In this document: one piece after another, positions 1-8,081 of the stretch | How positions within the stretch are numbered: the first letter of the stretch is position 1 | How the letters are laid out: each line of letters opens with the position of its first letter | NCBI GenBank assembly: GCA_910579035.1 | Contig: CAJTSR010000004.1 | Span: 1 to 64,000, forward strand | DNA length: 64,000 nt | Source: an uncultured Muribaculaceae bacterium | Lineage (GTDB): Bacteria; Bacteroidota; Bacteroidia; Bacteroidales; Muribaculaceae | Direction: 5' to 3' | Program-made: the position numbers and the translations under genes | Notes under the pieces: model-generated | Told to the model about the DNA's origin: nothing | The model's database searches: none | The model's input: the letters and a program-made list of their open reading frames with translations, nothing else

Positions 1-20
1 TAAATTCTTCTACTATCAGT

Positions 21-80
21 AGCCTGCTTTTTGCATATTAGGACTTTTTCCAGCGTTTTCAGCCTACTTTTTGCATATTA
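21..80. repeat. Two direct repeats, 40-bp period
   Basis: A 20-base unit, AGCCTRCTTTTTGCATATTA, occurs at 21-40 and 61-80, differing at one base. A degraded third copy may start at 81. The array may continue upstream of the window. No gene is visible between 1 and 117. The function is unknown; it lies beyond the rpsO terminator. Confidence 0.6.
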
Positions 81-117
81 AGCCTTTTTTTTCATAAATA
101 GATAGACGGAAGCGAAA

Positions 118-160
118 AAGAAAAGAGGCTAAACCGCAAGATTTTACGGCCAAGCCTCTT
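118..160 (-). terminator. rpsO terminator
   Basis: An 8-bp stem (123-130 pairing with 153-160, AAGAGGCT/AGCCTCTT) lies just past the rpsO stop. On the minus strand it is followed by a T-rich stretch, as expected for a rho-independent terminator. Confidence 0.7.
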
Positions 161-181
161 AAAGACGTTTTGGAGTATCGC

Positions 182-457
182 TTACTTGCGGATACCCAGC
201 TCTTTCTGTGCTATGATAGCGCGGTAGCGGTTGATGTCTTTACGCATCAGGTAGTCGAGAAGACGACGACGCTTACCGACCAGCATCTTAAGAGCGCGTT
301 CAGTTGTATGATCTTTGTGATTTGACTTAAGGTGCTGAGTCAAATGAGCGATACGGACCGAGAATAATGCAATCTGTGCTTCAGGCGAGCCAGTGTCAGT
401 CTTGCCCTTACCGTACTTCTCGAAGATCTGAACTTTTTCTTCAGAATTTAGGTGCAT
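182..457 (-). CDS. rpsO: 30S ribosomal protein S15
   Basis: The 91-residue protein is S15, which binds the central domain of 16S rRNA early in 30S assembly. The family pattern is clear: a TGSPEAQIA segment near residue 22, then HLKSNHKDHTTERALKML and the basic GKRRRLLDYL helix. The length fits the usual 88-91 residues. The gene is monocistronic here, with its own promoter (514-546) and a downstream hairpin. S15 is often autoregulated through its leader, but I cannot show that in this leader. Confidence 0.97.
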   Translation of the reverse strand: MHLNSEEKVQIFEKYGKGKTDTGSPEAQIALFSVRIAHLTQHLKSNHKDHTTERALKMLVGKRRRLLDYLMRKDINRYRAIIAQKELGIRK

Positions 458-513
458 TCCTTGAAAATTAAGTGGTTAATATAAAAGTATGAGCTTGAAC
501 GCTCAATCGGGTG

Positions 514-546
514 CAAAGGTAGGCAATATTCAGACAACAGGCAATT
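514..546 (-). promoter_or_regulatory. rpsO promoter
   Basis: On the minus strand TACCTTTG (521-514) matches the Bacteroides -7 consensus TAnnTTTG. A TTG (544-542) lies 20 bases upstream as the -33 element. The leader to the rpsO ATG is about 50 nt. Confidence 0.6.
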
Positions 547-671
547 ATTTAATGTTTTTTAAGAAACAAAACATAAATTTTTGCCCGTCCACAAACTAAG
601 ACGCTCAAATCTTCGTTATGTTAAGAAGGTATTTAACAATGCTTGTTAAACGCACTCAGGTACATTAACTT

Positions 672-702
672 TTTCCAATAGCAGACAAGCACTTTCCAAT
701 AG
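672..702. promoter_or_regulatory. Direct repeat upstream of nhaA
   Basis: TTTCCAATAG occurs exactly twice, at 672-681 and 693-702. The copies are 21 bp apart, two helical turns, and end 40 bp before the nhaA start. This spacing suits a regulator bound to one DNA face. The role is inferred only. The rest of the 458-741 gap holds the rpsO promoter and no further gene. Confidence 0.35.
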
Positions 703-741
703 ACTGAGAATGAGTTTATTCATATAAAACACGTGTAAACT

Positions 742-2175
742 ATGACAACTAATTCATCACAAATCAAACCGCACCCGAGCTGGGACTCGGAAGAAAAATC
801 TGTGTTTTCGAGCGGCATATTCTTTTCTGCCCGTCAAGCGATAAGACGCCATGCAACAGGCGGCAACGTGCTTATTGCGGCAACTGTCCTCGCCTTGGTC
901 GCAGCCAATATTCCGGGAATCAACAGCCACTATTTTGAGTTTTGGAATCAGGAAGTGCGGCTACAGCTCGGCGATTTCAATTTTTTCAGTCATAACGGAC
1001 ACCCAATGTCCCTGCTTGCGTTTATCAACGACGCCCTTATGGCCATATTCTTCTTCACGATAGGCCTTGAAATCAAACGCGAGATACTTGTGGGCGAACT
1101 CTCATCGTTCAAACAGGCCTTGCTTCCCATCGTCGGCGCCATAGGCGGCATGGTGGTTCCCGTGCTGCTCTACTACCTCCTCGCCAAGGGCACGGACTAT
1201 GCCGACGGAGCGGCGATACCCATGGCTACCGACATCGCTTTCTCTCTTGGCGTTCTCGCCATGCTTGGCAAGCGCGTGCCGCTCTCCCTCAAAATATTCC
1301 TCACCACCCTCGCTGTAGTCGACGACATAGGCGGCATCATCGTGATAGCGGCCTTCTACTCCACCCATATAGAGCTGAGTCTTCTGATATACGCGGCACT
1401 TCTGTTCGGTTTGCTCCTTCTCGGCTCGGTATTCAGAATCAAGAGCAAGATTTTTTATCTCGGCATAGGCGGAATAATCTGGTTCCTGTTCCTCAACTCG
1501 GGCATACACCCCACAATTGCAGGAGTGCTGGTGGCATTCAGCGTGCCGGCCACTCCGGTGTTCGCTCCGAAGAAATATATAAAGATCATACGCCGGTCCA
1601 TATCGCACTTCAAAGGCGATGACGACGATACCGAGCTTGAAAAACGCACAATCCTCGACAAAGAGCAGATGAACTGGCTCAAGGAAGTAGAAAGCGCGTC
1701 CGACAAAGTGATTTCACCGCTCCAGGACCTCGAGGACTCCCTGCACCCGATAGTCAACTTCTTTATCGTGCCTCTTTTCGCATTCGCCAATGCCGGAATC
1801 TTCCTGCTCGACATGGAGCCTTCAAGCATATTCGAAGGCATATCGCTGGCAATAATCACGGCTCTCGTTGCAGGCAAGTTCCTTGGCATACTTTCATTCT
1901 CGTGGCTTGCCGTAAAGCTCGGACTCGCCCCGATGCCCGCGCACTCCAACTGGCATATGATGGCGTCAGTGTCCATGCTGGGCGGCATCGGATTCACCGT
2001 TTCGCTTTTCATTGCCACGCTTACATTCAGCGGTTCAGACGCCGCACAGGCCGCGCTTCTGGCGCACTCCAAGCTCGGCATCGTGGCCGGTTCGCTCATA
2101 GCAGGTACTGCGGCGTTCATATGGCTCCATATCACAATGCCCAAGGGCGTGGCACCCGATGCAGACGAGGATTAA
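742..2175 (+). CDS. nhaA: Na+/H+ antiporter NhaA
   Basis: Inner-membrane antiporter that exports Na+ in exchange for H+, for pH and salt homeostasis. The 477-residue protein has the NhaA core: INDALMAIFFFTIGLEIKRE near residue 95, PMATDIAFSLGVL with D164, and VVDDIGGI with the Asp pair D194-D195, which correspond to the ion-binding aspartates of Escherichia coli NhaA. It is longer than the E. coli protein (388 residues). The extra length is an N-terminal tail and a charged cytoplasmic loop (about residues 285-335, including GDDDDTELEKR), common in Bacteroidota forms. The start ATG follows an A-rich leader. The gene is monocistronic, and a direct repeat upstream may be regulatory. Confidence 0.95.
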   Translation: MTTNSSQIKPHPSWDSEEKSVFSSGIFFSARQAIRRHATGGNVLIAATVLALVAANIPGINSHYFEFWNQEVRLQLGDFNFFSHNGHPMSLLAFINDALMAIFFFTIGLEIKREILVGELSSFKQALLPIVGAIGGMVVPVLLYYLLAKGTDYADGAAIPMATDIAFSLGVLAMLGKRVPLSLKIFLTTLAVVDDIGGIIVIAAFYSTHIELSLLIYAALLFGLLLLGSVFRIKSKIFYLGIGGIIWFLFLNSGIHPTIAGVLVAFSVPATPVFAPKKYIKIIRRSISHFKGDDDDTELEKRTILDKEQMNWLKEVESASDKVISPLQDLEDSLHPIVNFFIVPLFAFANAGIFLLDMEPSSIFEGISLAIITALVAGKFLGILSFSWLAVKLGLAPMPAHSNWHMMASVSMLGGIGFTVSLFIATLTFSGSDAAQAALLAHSKLGIVAGSLIAGTAAFIWLHITMPKGVAPDADED

Positions 2176-2346
2176 CATTCTTTATGCGAGGGAGATATTG
2201 GATATTCACATTTATTTGTTAATTTTGACGCGAAATGTTAACGCGGCGTCTGAAGCGCACACAAGTGCGAAAGATTCGCAAACATTAACAAAGTTCAATT
2301 GTTAACAAAACATAGGTTAAGTATAGGAAGTGTTTTAACAAAACAT

Positions 2347-2354
2347 TATCTTTG
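2347..2354 (+). promoter_or_regulatory. Promoter -7 element of the RprXY-like operon
   Basis: TATCTTTG fits TAnnTTTG. It overlaps an in-frame ATG at 2352, so that codon would lie at or before the transcript start. This supports the downstream ATG at 2442 as the real start. No convincing -33 TTTG is seen. The 2176-2441 gap otherwise contains only AT-rich sequence with several GTTAAC-like words. Confidence 0.5.
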
Positions 2355-2441
2355 CAAAACATTGCAAGTGCGATATTTCCAAATACCTCCATACACCAAA
2401 CAAGATTTCCACCCGGCGTCACAGCACGCCTCCAAAAAGAT

Positions 2442-3974
2442 ATGAAGAAACATACAATCTGGATACTCACCATAGTGATGGCTCTTTGTTTTCTCGGGCT
2501 TCTCTGCATACAGATATTCTATATGAAGAATATCGTGCAGATACGCTACGAGCAATTCTCGCAAGGTGTTCGACAGAGCCTTGTGGCCGTTGCCGTGCAT
2601 CTGGAGCAGGACGAAACGCGCCATTTCTTAGAGGAAGACGTGCGTCAGGTGGAAACCTCGGCCCTTATGACCCAGTATTTCGGCGACCCCGTACCCCGTC
2701 TGGACGGCATAAAATATTCTTTCACCACCAAGACCGGGCTTGAGGCCGACCTCACTATAAAGGGCGACATCACCGAGATATCCAAGCTACAGGGAAGCGG
2801 CGGAGGCGTCGGCGCGCACTACCGCACTTTGCAGGACAACTACCGCAACCGCTATCTATATCAGCAGGGCGTGCTCGACGACGTGATACTGAATATCATG
2901 ACCAAGGCCTCCACACGCCCTGTGACAGAACGCGCGGACTCGGCAAGAGTGCGCACATACCTTCGGGAGGAGCTTGACACCCTCGGACTCCGAGTGCCTT
3001 TTGAATTTGCGGTGGCCAACTATGCCGGCACATTGCTCTACAAATCGCCCGGATTCCAAACTGCCGCCACCGACCGCGACAACATGTTCATACAGACGCT
3101 GTTCCCCAACGACGGCGCCGGCCCGCACAATTACCTGAAGGTATATTTCCCTACCAAGTCCGATTATATCTTCTCGTCAATTTCTTTCATGGTGCCTGCA
3201 TTTGCATTCACCCTGATACTGCTGATAATATTCGTTTATACCATCATAGTGGCCTTCCGACAAAAGAAGCTCACCGAGATGAAAAACGACTTCATAAACA
3301 ATATGACCCACGAGTTCAAGACCCCGATATCGTCGATATCGCTCGCGGCTCAAATGCTTAACGACCAGAGTGTGCGCAAATCGCCCACCATGCTCCAGCA
3401 AATATCAACAGTAATAACCGACGAAACAAAGAGGTTGCGATTCCAGGTAGAGAAAGTGCTGCAAATGTCGATGTTCGACAGGCAGAAAGCCACACTCAAG
3501 CTACAGGAAATCGACGCCAATGCGGCCATTTTCAATATCGTAAACACCTTCAAGCTGAAAGTCGAAAAATACGGAGGCTCCATAGCCGCCAACCTCGACG
3601 CGATGGACGCCATAGTGACTGTCGACGAGATGCACTTCACCAACGTGATATTCAACCTGCTTGACAACGCCGTGAAGTACCGCAGCGAGGAACGCCCGCT
3701 CAAGCTCACAGTGTCCTCGCGCGACCTTCCGGACGAACGGCTCGAAATAAGCATCGCCGACAACGGCATAGGCATACGGCGCGACGACCTCAAGAAGATT
3801 TTCGACAAGTTCTACCGCGTGTCGACCGGCAACCGCCACGATGTGAAGGGCTTCGGACTCGGCCTCGCGTATGTGCGCAAAATGGTAAGCGAACTGGGCG
3901 GGGATATCCGCGTGGAAAGCGAATTTAACACAGGAACAAAATTTATAATCATACTACCACTATCTAAAAATTAG
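2442..3974 (+). CDS. rprX: Sensor histidine kinase, RprX-like
   Basis: Membrane histidine kinase of 510 residues. Order: TM1 (about 6-26), periplasmic sensor region (about 27-245), TM2 (about 250-273), HisKA domain with the phospho-accepting His in MTHEFKTPISS (H290), then a HATPase domain with the N box (FNLLDNAVKYR), G1 box (IADNGIGI), F box and G2 box (GFGLGLAYV). The 2442 start is chosen over an in-frame ATG at 2352 that overlaps the promoter; the rejected extension is not hydrophobic or conserved-looking. The response regulator follows after 5 nt, so the two are co-transcribed. Together they resemble RprX/RprY of Bacteroides fragilis. The signal sensed is unknown. Confidence 0.85.
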   Translation: MKKHTIWILTIVMALCFLGLLCIQIFYMKNIVQIRYEQFSQGVRQSLVAVAVHLEQDETRHFLEEDVRQVETSALMTQYFGDPVPRLDGIKYSFTTKTGLEADLTIKGDITEISKLQGSGGGVGAHYRTLQDNYRNRYLYQQGVLDDVILNIMTKASTRPVTERADSARVRTYLREELDTLGLRVPFEFAVANYAGTLLYKSPGFQTAATDRDNMFIQTLFPNDGAGPHNYLKVYFPTKSDYIFSSISFMVPAFAFTLILLIIFVYTIIVAFRQKKLTEMKNDFINNMTHEFKTPISSISLAAQMLNDQSVRKSPTMLQQISTVITDETKRLRFQVEKVLQMSMFDRQKATLKLQEIDANAAIFNIVNTFKLKVEKYGGSIAANLDAMDAIVTVDEMHFTNVIFNLLDNAVKYRSEERPLKLTVSSRDLPDERLEISIADNGIGIRRDDLKKIFDKFYRVSTGNRHDVKGFGLGLAYVRKMVSELGGDIRVESEFNTGTKFIIILPLSKN

Positions 3975-3979
3975 CGAAT

Positions 3980-4687
3980 ATGGAAGAAAGAATCAAAGTT
4001 CTTCTATGCGAAGACGACGAGAACCTGGGCATGCTCCTCCGCGAGTACCTTCAGGCCAAAGGATGTTATGCTGACCTGTTCGTCGACGGCGAGGCCGGCT
4101 ACAAAGCTTTCCTCAAGGGCAAATACGACATCTGCATACTCGACGTGATGATGCCTAAAAAAGACGGCCTCACCCTCGCTCAGGAAATACGCACTGTCAA
4201 CTCCGAGATACCCATCATATTCCTTACGGCAAAATCGCTTAAGGACGATATCCTCGAAGGGTTCAAAATCGGCGCAGACGATTATATCACGAAGCCGTTC
4301 TCGATGGAAGAACTCGTGTTCAGAATCGAGGCCATTCTTCGCCGCGTAAAGGGCAAGAAGGGCAAGGAAATCACGATGTACAAAATCGGAAAGTTTACTT
4401 TCGACACCCAGAAGCAGGTGCTTCTTATCGGCGACAAGATAACGAAGCTCACCACCAAGGAGTCGGAACTGCTCAGCCTGCTGTGCGCCCACGTCAACGA
4501 GATTCTCGAACGCAACTACGCGCTCAAGACCATCTGGATTGACGATAACTACTTCAACGCCCGCTCGATGGACGTATATATCACCAAGCTGCGCAAACAC
4601 CTTAAGGACGACCCCACCATCGAAATTATCAATATCCACGGCAAAGGCTACAAGCTTATAGCTCCTGAAGCCGAGGCCGGAAGATAA
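3980..4687 (+). CDS. rprY: OmpR-family response regulator, RprY-like
   Basis: A 235-residue DNA-binding response regulator. The N-terminal receiver has the acidic pocket (LCEDDENLG), phospho-acceptor D55 in CILDVMMPKKDG, and the conserved Thr and Lys (FLTAK, ADDYITKPF). The C-terminal half is an OmpR/PhoB winged helix (LTTKESELLSLL, then DVYITKLRKHL and INIHGKGYKL). It lies 5 nt after the kinase gene, so it is its cognate regulator. The overall sequence strongly resembles B. fragilis RprY; the gene name is by recollection of the family, not by a search. Confidence 0.9.
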   Translation: MEERIKVLLCEDDENLGMLLREYLQAKGCYADLFVDGEAGYKAFLKGKYDICILDVMMPKKDGLTLAQEIRTVNSEIPIIFLTAKSLKDDILEGFKIGADDYITKPFSMEELVFRIEAILRRVKGKKGKEITMYKIGKFTFDTQKQVLLIGDKITKLTTKESELLSLLCAHVNEILERNYALKTIWIDDNYFNARSMDVYITKLRKHLKDDPTIEIINIHGKGYKLIAPEAEAGR

Positions 4688-4702
4688 TCTCCGATATCCA
4701 CT

Positions 4703-4747
4703 CAAACGCCAACGGGCGCGTCGCTGTCGACGCGCCCGTTGACGTTT
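4703..4747. terminator. Terminator after the RprXY-like operon
   Basis: Long GC-rich hairpin: a 13-bp core (AACGGGCGCGTCG pairing with CGACGCGCCCGTT around a 4-base loop) extended by CAAACG/CGTTTG. It lies between two convergent genes and could act in both directions. The T-run is poor. Confidence 0.65.
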
Positions 4748-4756
4748 GTCAGGTAG

Positions 4757-4787
4757 TTAGGGCGCGGACAGACTGCCCGCGCCCTAA
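4757..4787. terminator. Second hairpin in the convergent gap
   Basis: An 11-bp perfect stem (TTAGGGCGCGG with CCGCGCCCTAA). It is the nearer hairpin to the tpx stop on the minus strand, so it is the likely tpx terminator. Confidence 0.55.
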
Positions 4788-4806
4788 TTCTATATGCTGT
4801 GCCAGC

Positions 4807-5307
4807 TTACTTGAGCACTGAGAGTGCGCCTTTGTAGTCCGGTTCATTGGTTATCTCCTCCACAAGGTCGGAGAATATGATGTCGTGCTTTTCGTCGAGC
4901 ACTATCACGGCCCGCGCAAGCAGCCCTGCAAGAGGACCGTCGACAATCTTAAGCCCGTAGTTCTGCGCGAACACAGGCGAGCGGAAAGCGGAAGCCACTT
5001 CGAGTTTGTCGATGCCTTCTGCCGTGCAGAATCGCGACTGCGCGAAAGGTAGGTCCATCGACACGCATATCACAGCTGTGTTTTCAAGACGGACAGCCTC
5101 CTCGTTGAAGCGACGCACGGAAGCGGCGCAAACTGGAGTATCGAGGCTCGGGAAGATATTGAGAATCACTCTCTTGCCGTCATAGTCCGAAAGCTGGATT
5201 TCTTCGAGCGACTTAGTGACGAGGTTAAAGGCGGGAGCCTTGGTTCCCACGGCAGGAATATTGCCATAGGTATGGCACGGGGTACCTTTGAAAAAAATTG
5301 TTTCCAT
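4807..5307 (-). CDS. tpx: Thiol peroxidase Tpx
   Basis: Periplasmic or cytoplasmic 2-Cys peroxiredoxin that reduces H2O2 and alkyl hydroperoxides with thioredoxin. The 166-residue protein has the peroxidatic Cys in IFPSLDTPVC (C60) and the resolving Cys in SRFC (C94), the spacing typical of atypical 2-Cys Tpx. The family's TVFLxGTP-like start is seen as IFFKGTP. No signal peptide is visible, so it is probably cytoplasmic. The gene lies 63 nt downstream of a secreted thioredoxin-fold protein on the same strand, with a small palindrome between them. Confidence 0.95.
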   Translation of the reverse strand: METIFFKGTPCHTYGNIPAVGTKAPAFNLVTKSLEEIQLSDYDGKRVILNIFPSLDTPVCAASVRRFNEEAVRLENTAVICVSMDLPFAQSRFCTAEGIDKLEVASAFRSPVFAQNYGLKIVDGPLAGLLARAVIVLDEKHDIIFSDLVEEITNEPDYKGALSVLK

Positions 5308-5342
5308 TTTTATAAATATATACTTGTTGTTAAGGCAAGACT

Positions 5343-5361
5343 TGTCGAATATATTTCGACA
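5343..5361. promoter_or_regulatory. Palindrome between tpx and the upstream gene
   Basis: TGTCGAA-TATAT-TTCGACA is a perfect 7-bp inverted repeat, 36 bp before the tpx start and 10 bp after the upstream stop. It could be an operator for an oxidative-stress regulator or a weak intercistronic terminator; no T-run follows. Inference only. Confidence 0.3.
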
Positions 5362-5370
5362 GACACACCC

Positions 5371-6564
5371 TTAGTTACTTAAACTTGCTTTCTGTATAAC
5401 AATAGACTTGAGGTCTTGGTTGTAGCCTTGCACGAAATCGCGCACCACCCCGTCGGCTCCGACAAATACCAGCACAGGTGTGTCGGATCCCACTCCGCAG
5501 TCGGAAGCGGCTCCACGGGCATTCATAAGCAGATGTTCGCCGGGGCGAATAGACGGCACCACGGCCTCTATGTCGTCAACCCTATGGTCGAAAAAAGCCC
5601 ATATCACGTCGACACTCATCGGAAGATAGTCAACGGCTTCCCGAACCGAGCGGACAACATCTCCACACGAGCCCACGGCACTTTCCATAAACACGAACAC
5701 GGCAGGGACTGCAAACGGCTCGCCTTTCTCATGCAGATAGCGCTCCCCGGTGGTGGTCGGAGCCACAACTCTCGGCATAGGCTTGCCCGGAAGATTCTCA
5801 AGCGAGAACGAGCTTTCCCGGTATTTGCCGAAGGCGTCGGGATAACGCGCGGCCAATGTTTCGGCATTAATGTCGCAAGGCCTCTCCGACCCGCACATAT
5901 AGCGCACGCTTATGCTCTGCTCGCCAAGCTGTCCGGGATTGTTTTCAAGTTCCACAAGCCGAGGCAAGAACGAATCGGGGTCAAGAACGTATACATATTC
6001 AGCGGCATCATAGCCGTTGACCCTGCGCCGCCCGCTAACCACCAACGACTTGCGCCCCCCTACCACAGTGTCTGTAGTCACCTTGGACACATACGTGCTA
6101 TCCGACACCATATCAGAGAACTTCATGCCCATATACTGGGGAAGCAGCTCGGCAAACTGTACCTGATTCTGCACTCCGGAACGCACCCGGCCTCCGGGTG
6201 CAAAAGGAACAGAGTCCCACTCGGCATGGTATTCCTGTAGCCGTTTATCTCTGAAACGATAATGGGCGCCATCGGCATACGCCGAAAATCCTTCAACCAC
6301 ACCATCGGGCGCGCTAAGCGCCCACTCTATAAGATAACGGCACGGCGCGAGCGTGTCAGCGCCCTGACTGGAAGCGCCATACAACCTGACACCATAGCAC
6401 ACAGGGTCGGACAGCGACGGAAGATACACTTCGTAGGAACACGAATCGGCATACGAGTCATAAGACGAAAGACGCCGGGCTATATCACCCAGCGAAACAA
6501 GTCCTGCCGCCTGCATGGCAAGCGGCAGCGTGGCAACAAAGACAAGGACACAGCGTTTTTTCAT
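5371..6564 (-). CDS. Secreted protein, LolA-like N half plus thioredoxin-like C half
   Basis: Not assigned to a named family. The 397-residue protein begins with a signal peptide (MKKRCVLVFVATLPLAMQAAG). Residues about 25-230 contain beta-rich sequence resembling outer-membrane lipoprotein-sorting (LolA-like) or DUF2092-type domains, for example the segment around YVYVLDPDSFLPRLVELENN. Residues about 250-397 resemble a thioredoxin fold (VPAVFVFMESAVGSCGDVVRSVREA, then TPVLVFVGADGVVRDF). The expected CxxC active site has only one Cys (GSCGD), so a normal disulfide exchange reaction is unlikely. It precedes tpx on the same strand. Function is unknown. Confidence 0.7.
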   Translation of the reverse strand: MKKRCVLVFVATLPLAMQAAGLVSLGDIARRLSSYDSYADSCSYEVYLPSLSDPVCYGVRLYGASSQGADTLAPCRYLIEWALSAPDGVVEGFSAYADGAHYRFRDKRLQEYHAEWDSVPFAPGGRVRSGVQNQVQFAELLPQYMGMKFSDMVSDSTYVSKVTTDTVVGGRKSLVVSGRRRVNGYDAAEYVYVLDPDSFLPRLVELENNPGQLGEQSISVRYMCGSERPCDINAETLAARYPDAFGKYRESSFSLENLPGKPMPRVVAPTTTGERYLHEKGEPFAVPAVFVFMESAVGSCGDVVRSVREAVDYLPMSVDVIWAFFDHRVDDIEAVVPSIRPGEHLLMNARGAASDCGVGSDTPVLVFVGADGVVRDFVQGYNQDLKSIVIQKASLSN

Positions 6565-6623
6565 AATGCGATGTTTTTCAATTACAATACAAACGCTTTA
6601 CGCCCCTCTTTTGTTCAACCGCC

Positions 6624-8081
6624 CTACCTCAACGGCCCGCTCTTATACTTCGGCAGGCTGAATATGAATGCGAGGCCGCCGTCGGCACAGTTTTCAGGGT
6701 GTATCGTGCCTCCGTGGGCAAGCACTGTGTTCTGAACAATCGGAAGCCCGAGGCCGGTGCCGCCGGCCTTTCGGGAGCGGCCCGAATCAATCCTGTAAAA
6801 ACGCTCGAACAGATGTGGCAGATGCTCGGCGCCCACCCCGGTTCCGTTGTCGCGGAATATGAAATAATAGAACTTGTCGTCCTGCCCGGTCATATTCAAC
6901 TCGCACATAGTTCCTTTGGAGTATGCAGCAGCATTTTTGGCAAGATTTATCACCATGCCCGTAAGCAGGTTGTAGTTGCCGTTCACCTTGCAGTCGAGAG
7001 GCACGTCGAAAGAGAATGTCATATCTCCGAGCGAGCCTGATTCCTCGATATCGCTCGCTATGGTATAAACCACGTCGTGAAAATCAAGTTCCTCGGTGCT
7101 TATCATCTCTCCGCCCTCTTCAAGGCGGGTTATAGCTGACACATCGGCTATAAGGTTGACCAGTCTGTTCACATGCTCGCGTGCCTTCTGCAGGAAATGG
7201 CGCTGCGAATCCTCGTCCATATCGGGGTTGTCGAGTATGGTGTCGAGATACCCCTTTATCACACCGATGGGAGTGCGGAGCTCGTGGTTGATATTATTGG
7301 TAAGCTGGCGCTTGCTTCTGGCCTTTTCCTCTATGGCGTGCAAGGCCACTGAGTGCTCACGCTTCTGGCGCTGCATAGCCTGCGAGCGCTCGTTGTACAT
7401 ATGGATTATCTGACGGCTTATGTCGCCGAGTTCGTCGTTGGGATAATCCATCGCCGGTATAAAGTTGGGGTCTGTGGCGGCACGCTCCGCAATAGTGCGC
7501 AGAATGATTATATTGCGGCCGAAATAACGTGTGGAAAAATACGAAAGTATCGTCACCACGAGTCCGACAGCCACCACTATGTACAGAATGCGCGCGGACG
7601 GCGCCGTAGCCACCTTCACGGCGCTGTCACGAGGCAGAATCGTGCACACCACTACCCTGCCGTCGGGGCTGCGCTTAGGCTCGGCATAAAAGTAATCATT
7701 GCCGTCGGCATCGCGCCCGCGCTTCTTATCTCCCACCGACACCGTGCCGGCAAGTTCTTCCGGCGTAAGTGTTATAGGGCGGCCGTACGATTTTTTCAGC
7801 TGCCCGTCGATATATACCGATATTCGTATTTTCTCATACAGCTCGCTTGCCCTGTAATAGCGCGCCACGAAGTCGAGGAAGCTCTCAGGGTTAACATTCT
7901 GCACGTAGTACGATATTACGCGAGAGTTGATAAGGTCGAGCTGTTCGCGTATTTTTTCTTCACGAAGCTGGGCTTCATTGTGAAACTGGAGAAAGCCCAT
8001 GCCGATGATTACCACCCACAGGGTGAGAACCAAAGGCAGGAACATTCGCCACTGATAGCTAATTTTTCTCCTTAAATCCAT
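6624..8081 (-). CDS. Sensor histidine kinase
   Basis: A 485-residue membrane sensor kinase. TM1 is about residues 13-34, an extracytoplasmic sensor runs to about 160, and TM2 is about 165-187, followed by a HAMP-like linker (YFGRNIIILRTIAERA). The dimerisation helix carries the His in INHELRTPIGV (H266). The ATPase domain has N (INLAKNAAAYS), G1 (FRDNGTGV), F (LFERFYRID) and G2 (GGTGLGLPIV) boxes. Its start lies inside the end of the regulator gene (23-nt overlap), showing translational coupling. The signal is unknown. It is PhoR/BaeS-like in layout and differs from the RprX-like kinase upstream. Confidence 0.9.
   Translation of the reverse strand: MDLRRKISYQWRMFLPLVLTLWVVIIGMGFLQFHNEAQLREEKIREQLDLINSRVISYYVQNVNPESFLDFVARYYRASELYEKIRISVYIDGQLKKSYGRPITLTPEELAGTVSVGDKKRGRDADGNDYFYAEPKRSPDGRVVVCTILPRDSAVKVATAPSARILYIVVAVGLVVTILSYFSTRYFGRNIIILRTIAERAATDPNFIPAMDYPNDELGDISRQIIHMYNERSQAMQRQKREHSVALHAIEEKARSKRQLTNNINHELRTPIGVIKGYLDTILDNPDMDEDSQRHFLQKAREHVNRLVNLIADVSAITRLEEGGEMISTEELDFHDVVYTIASDIEESGSLGDMTFSFDVPLDCKVNGNYNLLTGMVINLAKNAAAYSKGTMCELNMTGQDDKFYYFIFRDNGTGVGAEHLPHLFERFYRIDSGRSRKAGGTGLGLPIVQNTVLAHGGTIHPENCADGGLAFIFSLPKYKSGPLR

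Noticed and set aside
2352..2441. 30-codon N-terminal extension of the RprX-like kinase
   Set aside because: Its ATG overlaps the TATCTTTG promoter element, and the ATG at 2442 begins a typical short cytoplasmic tail plus TM.
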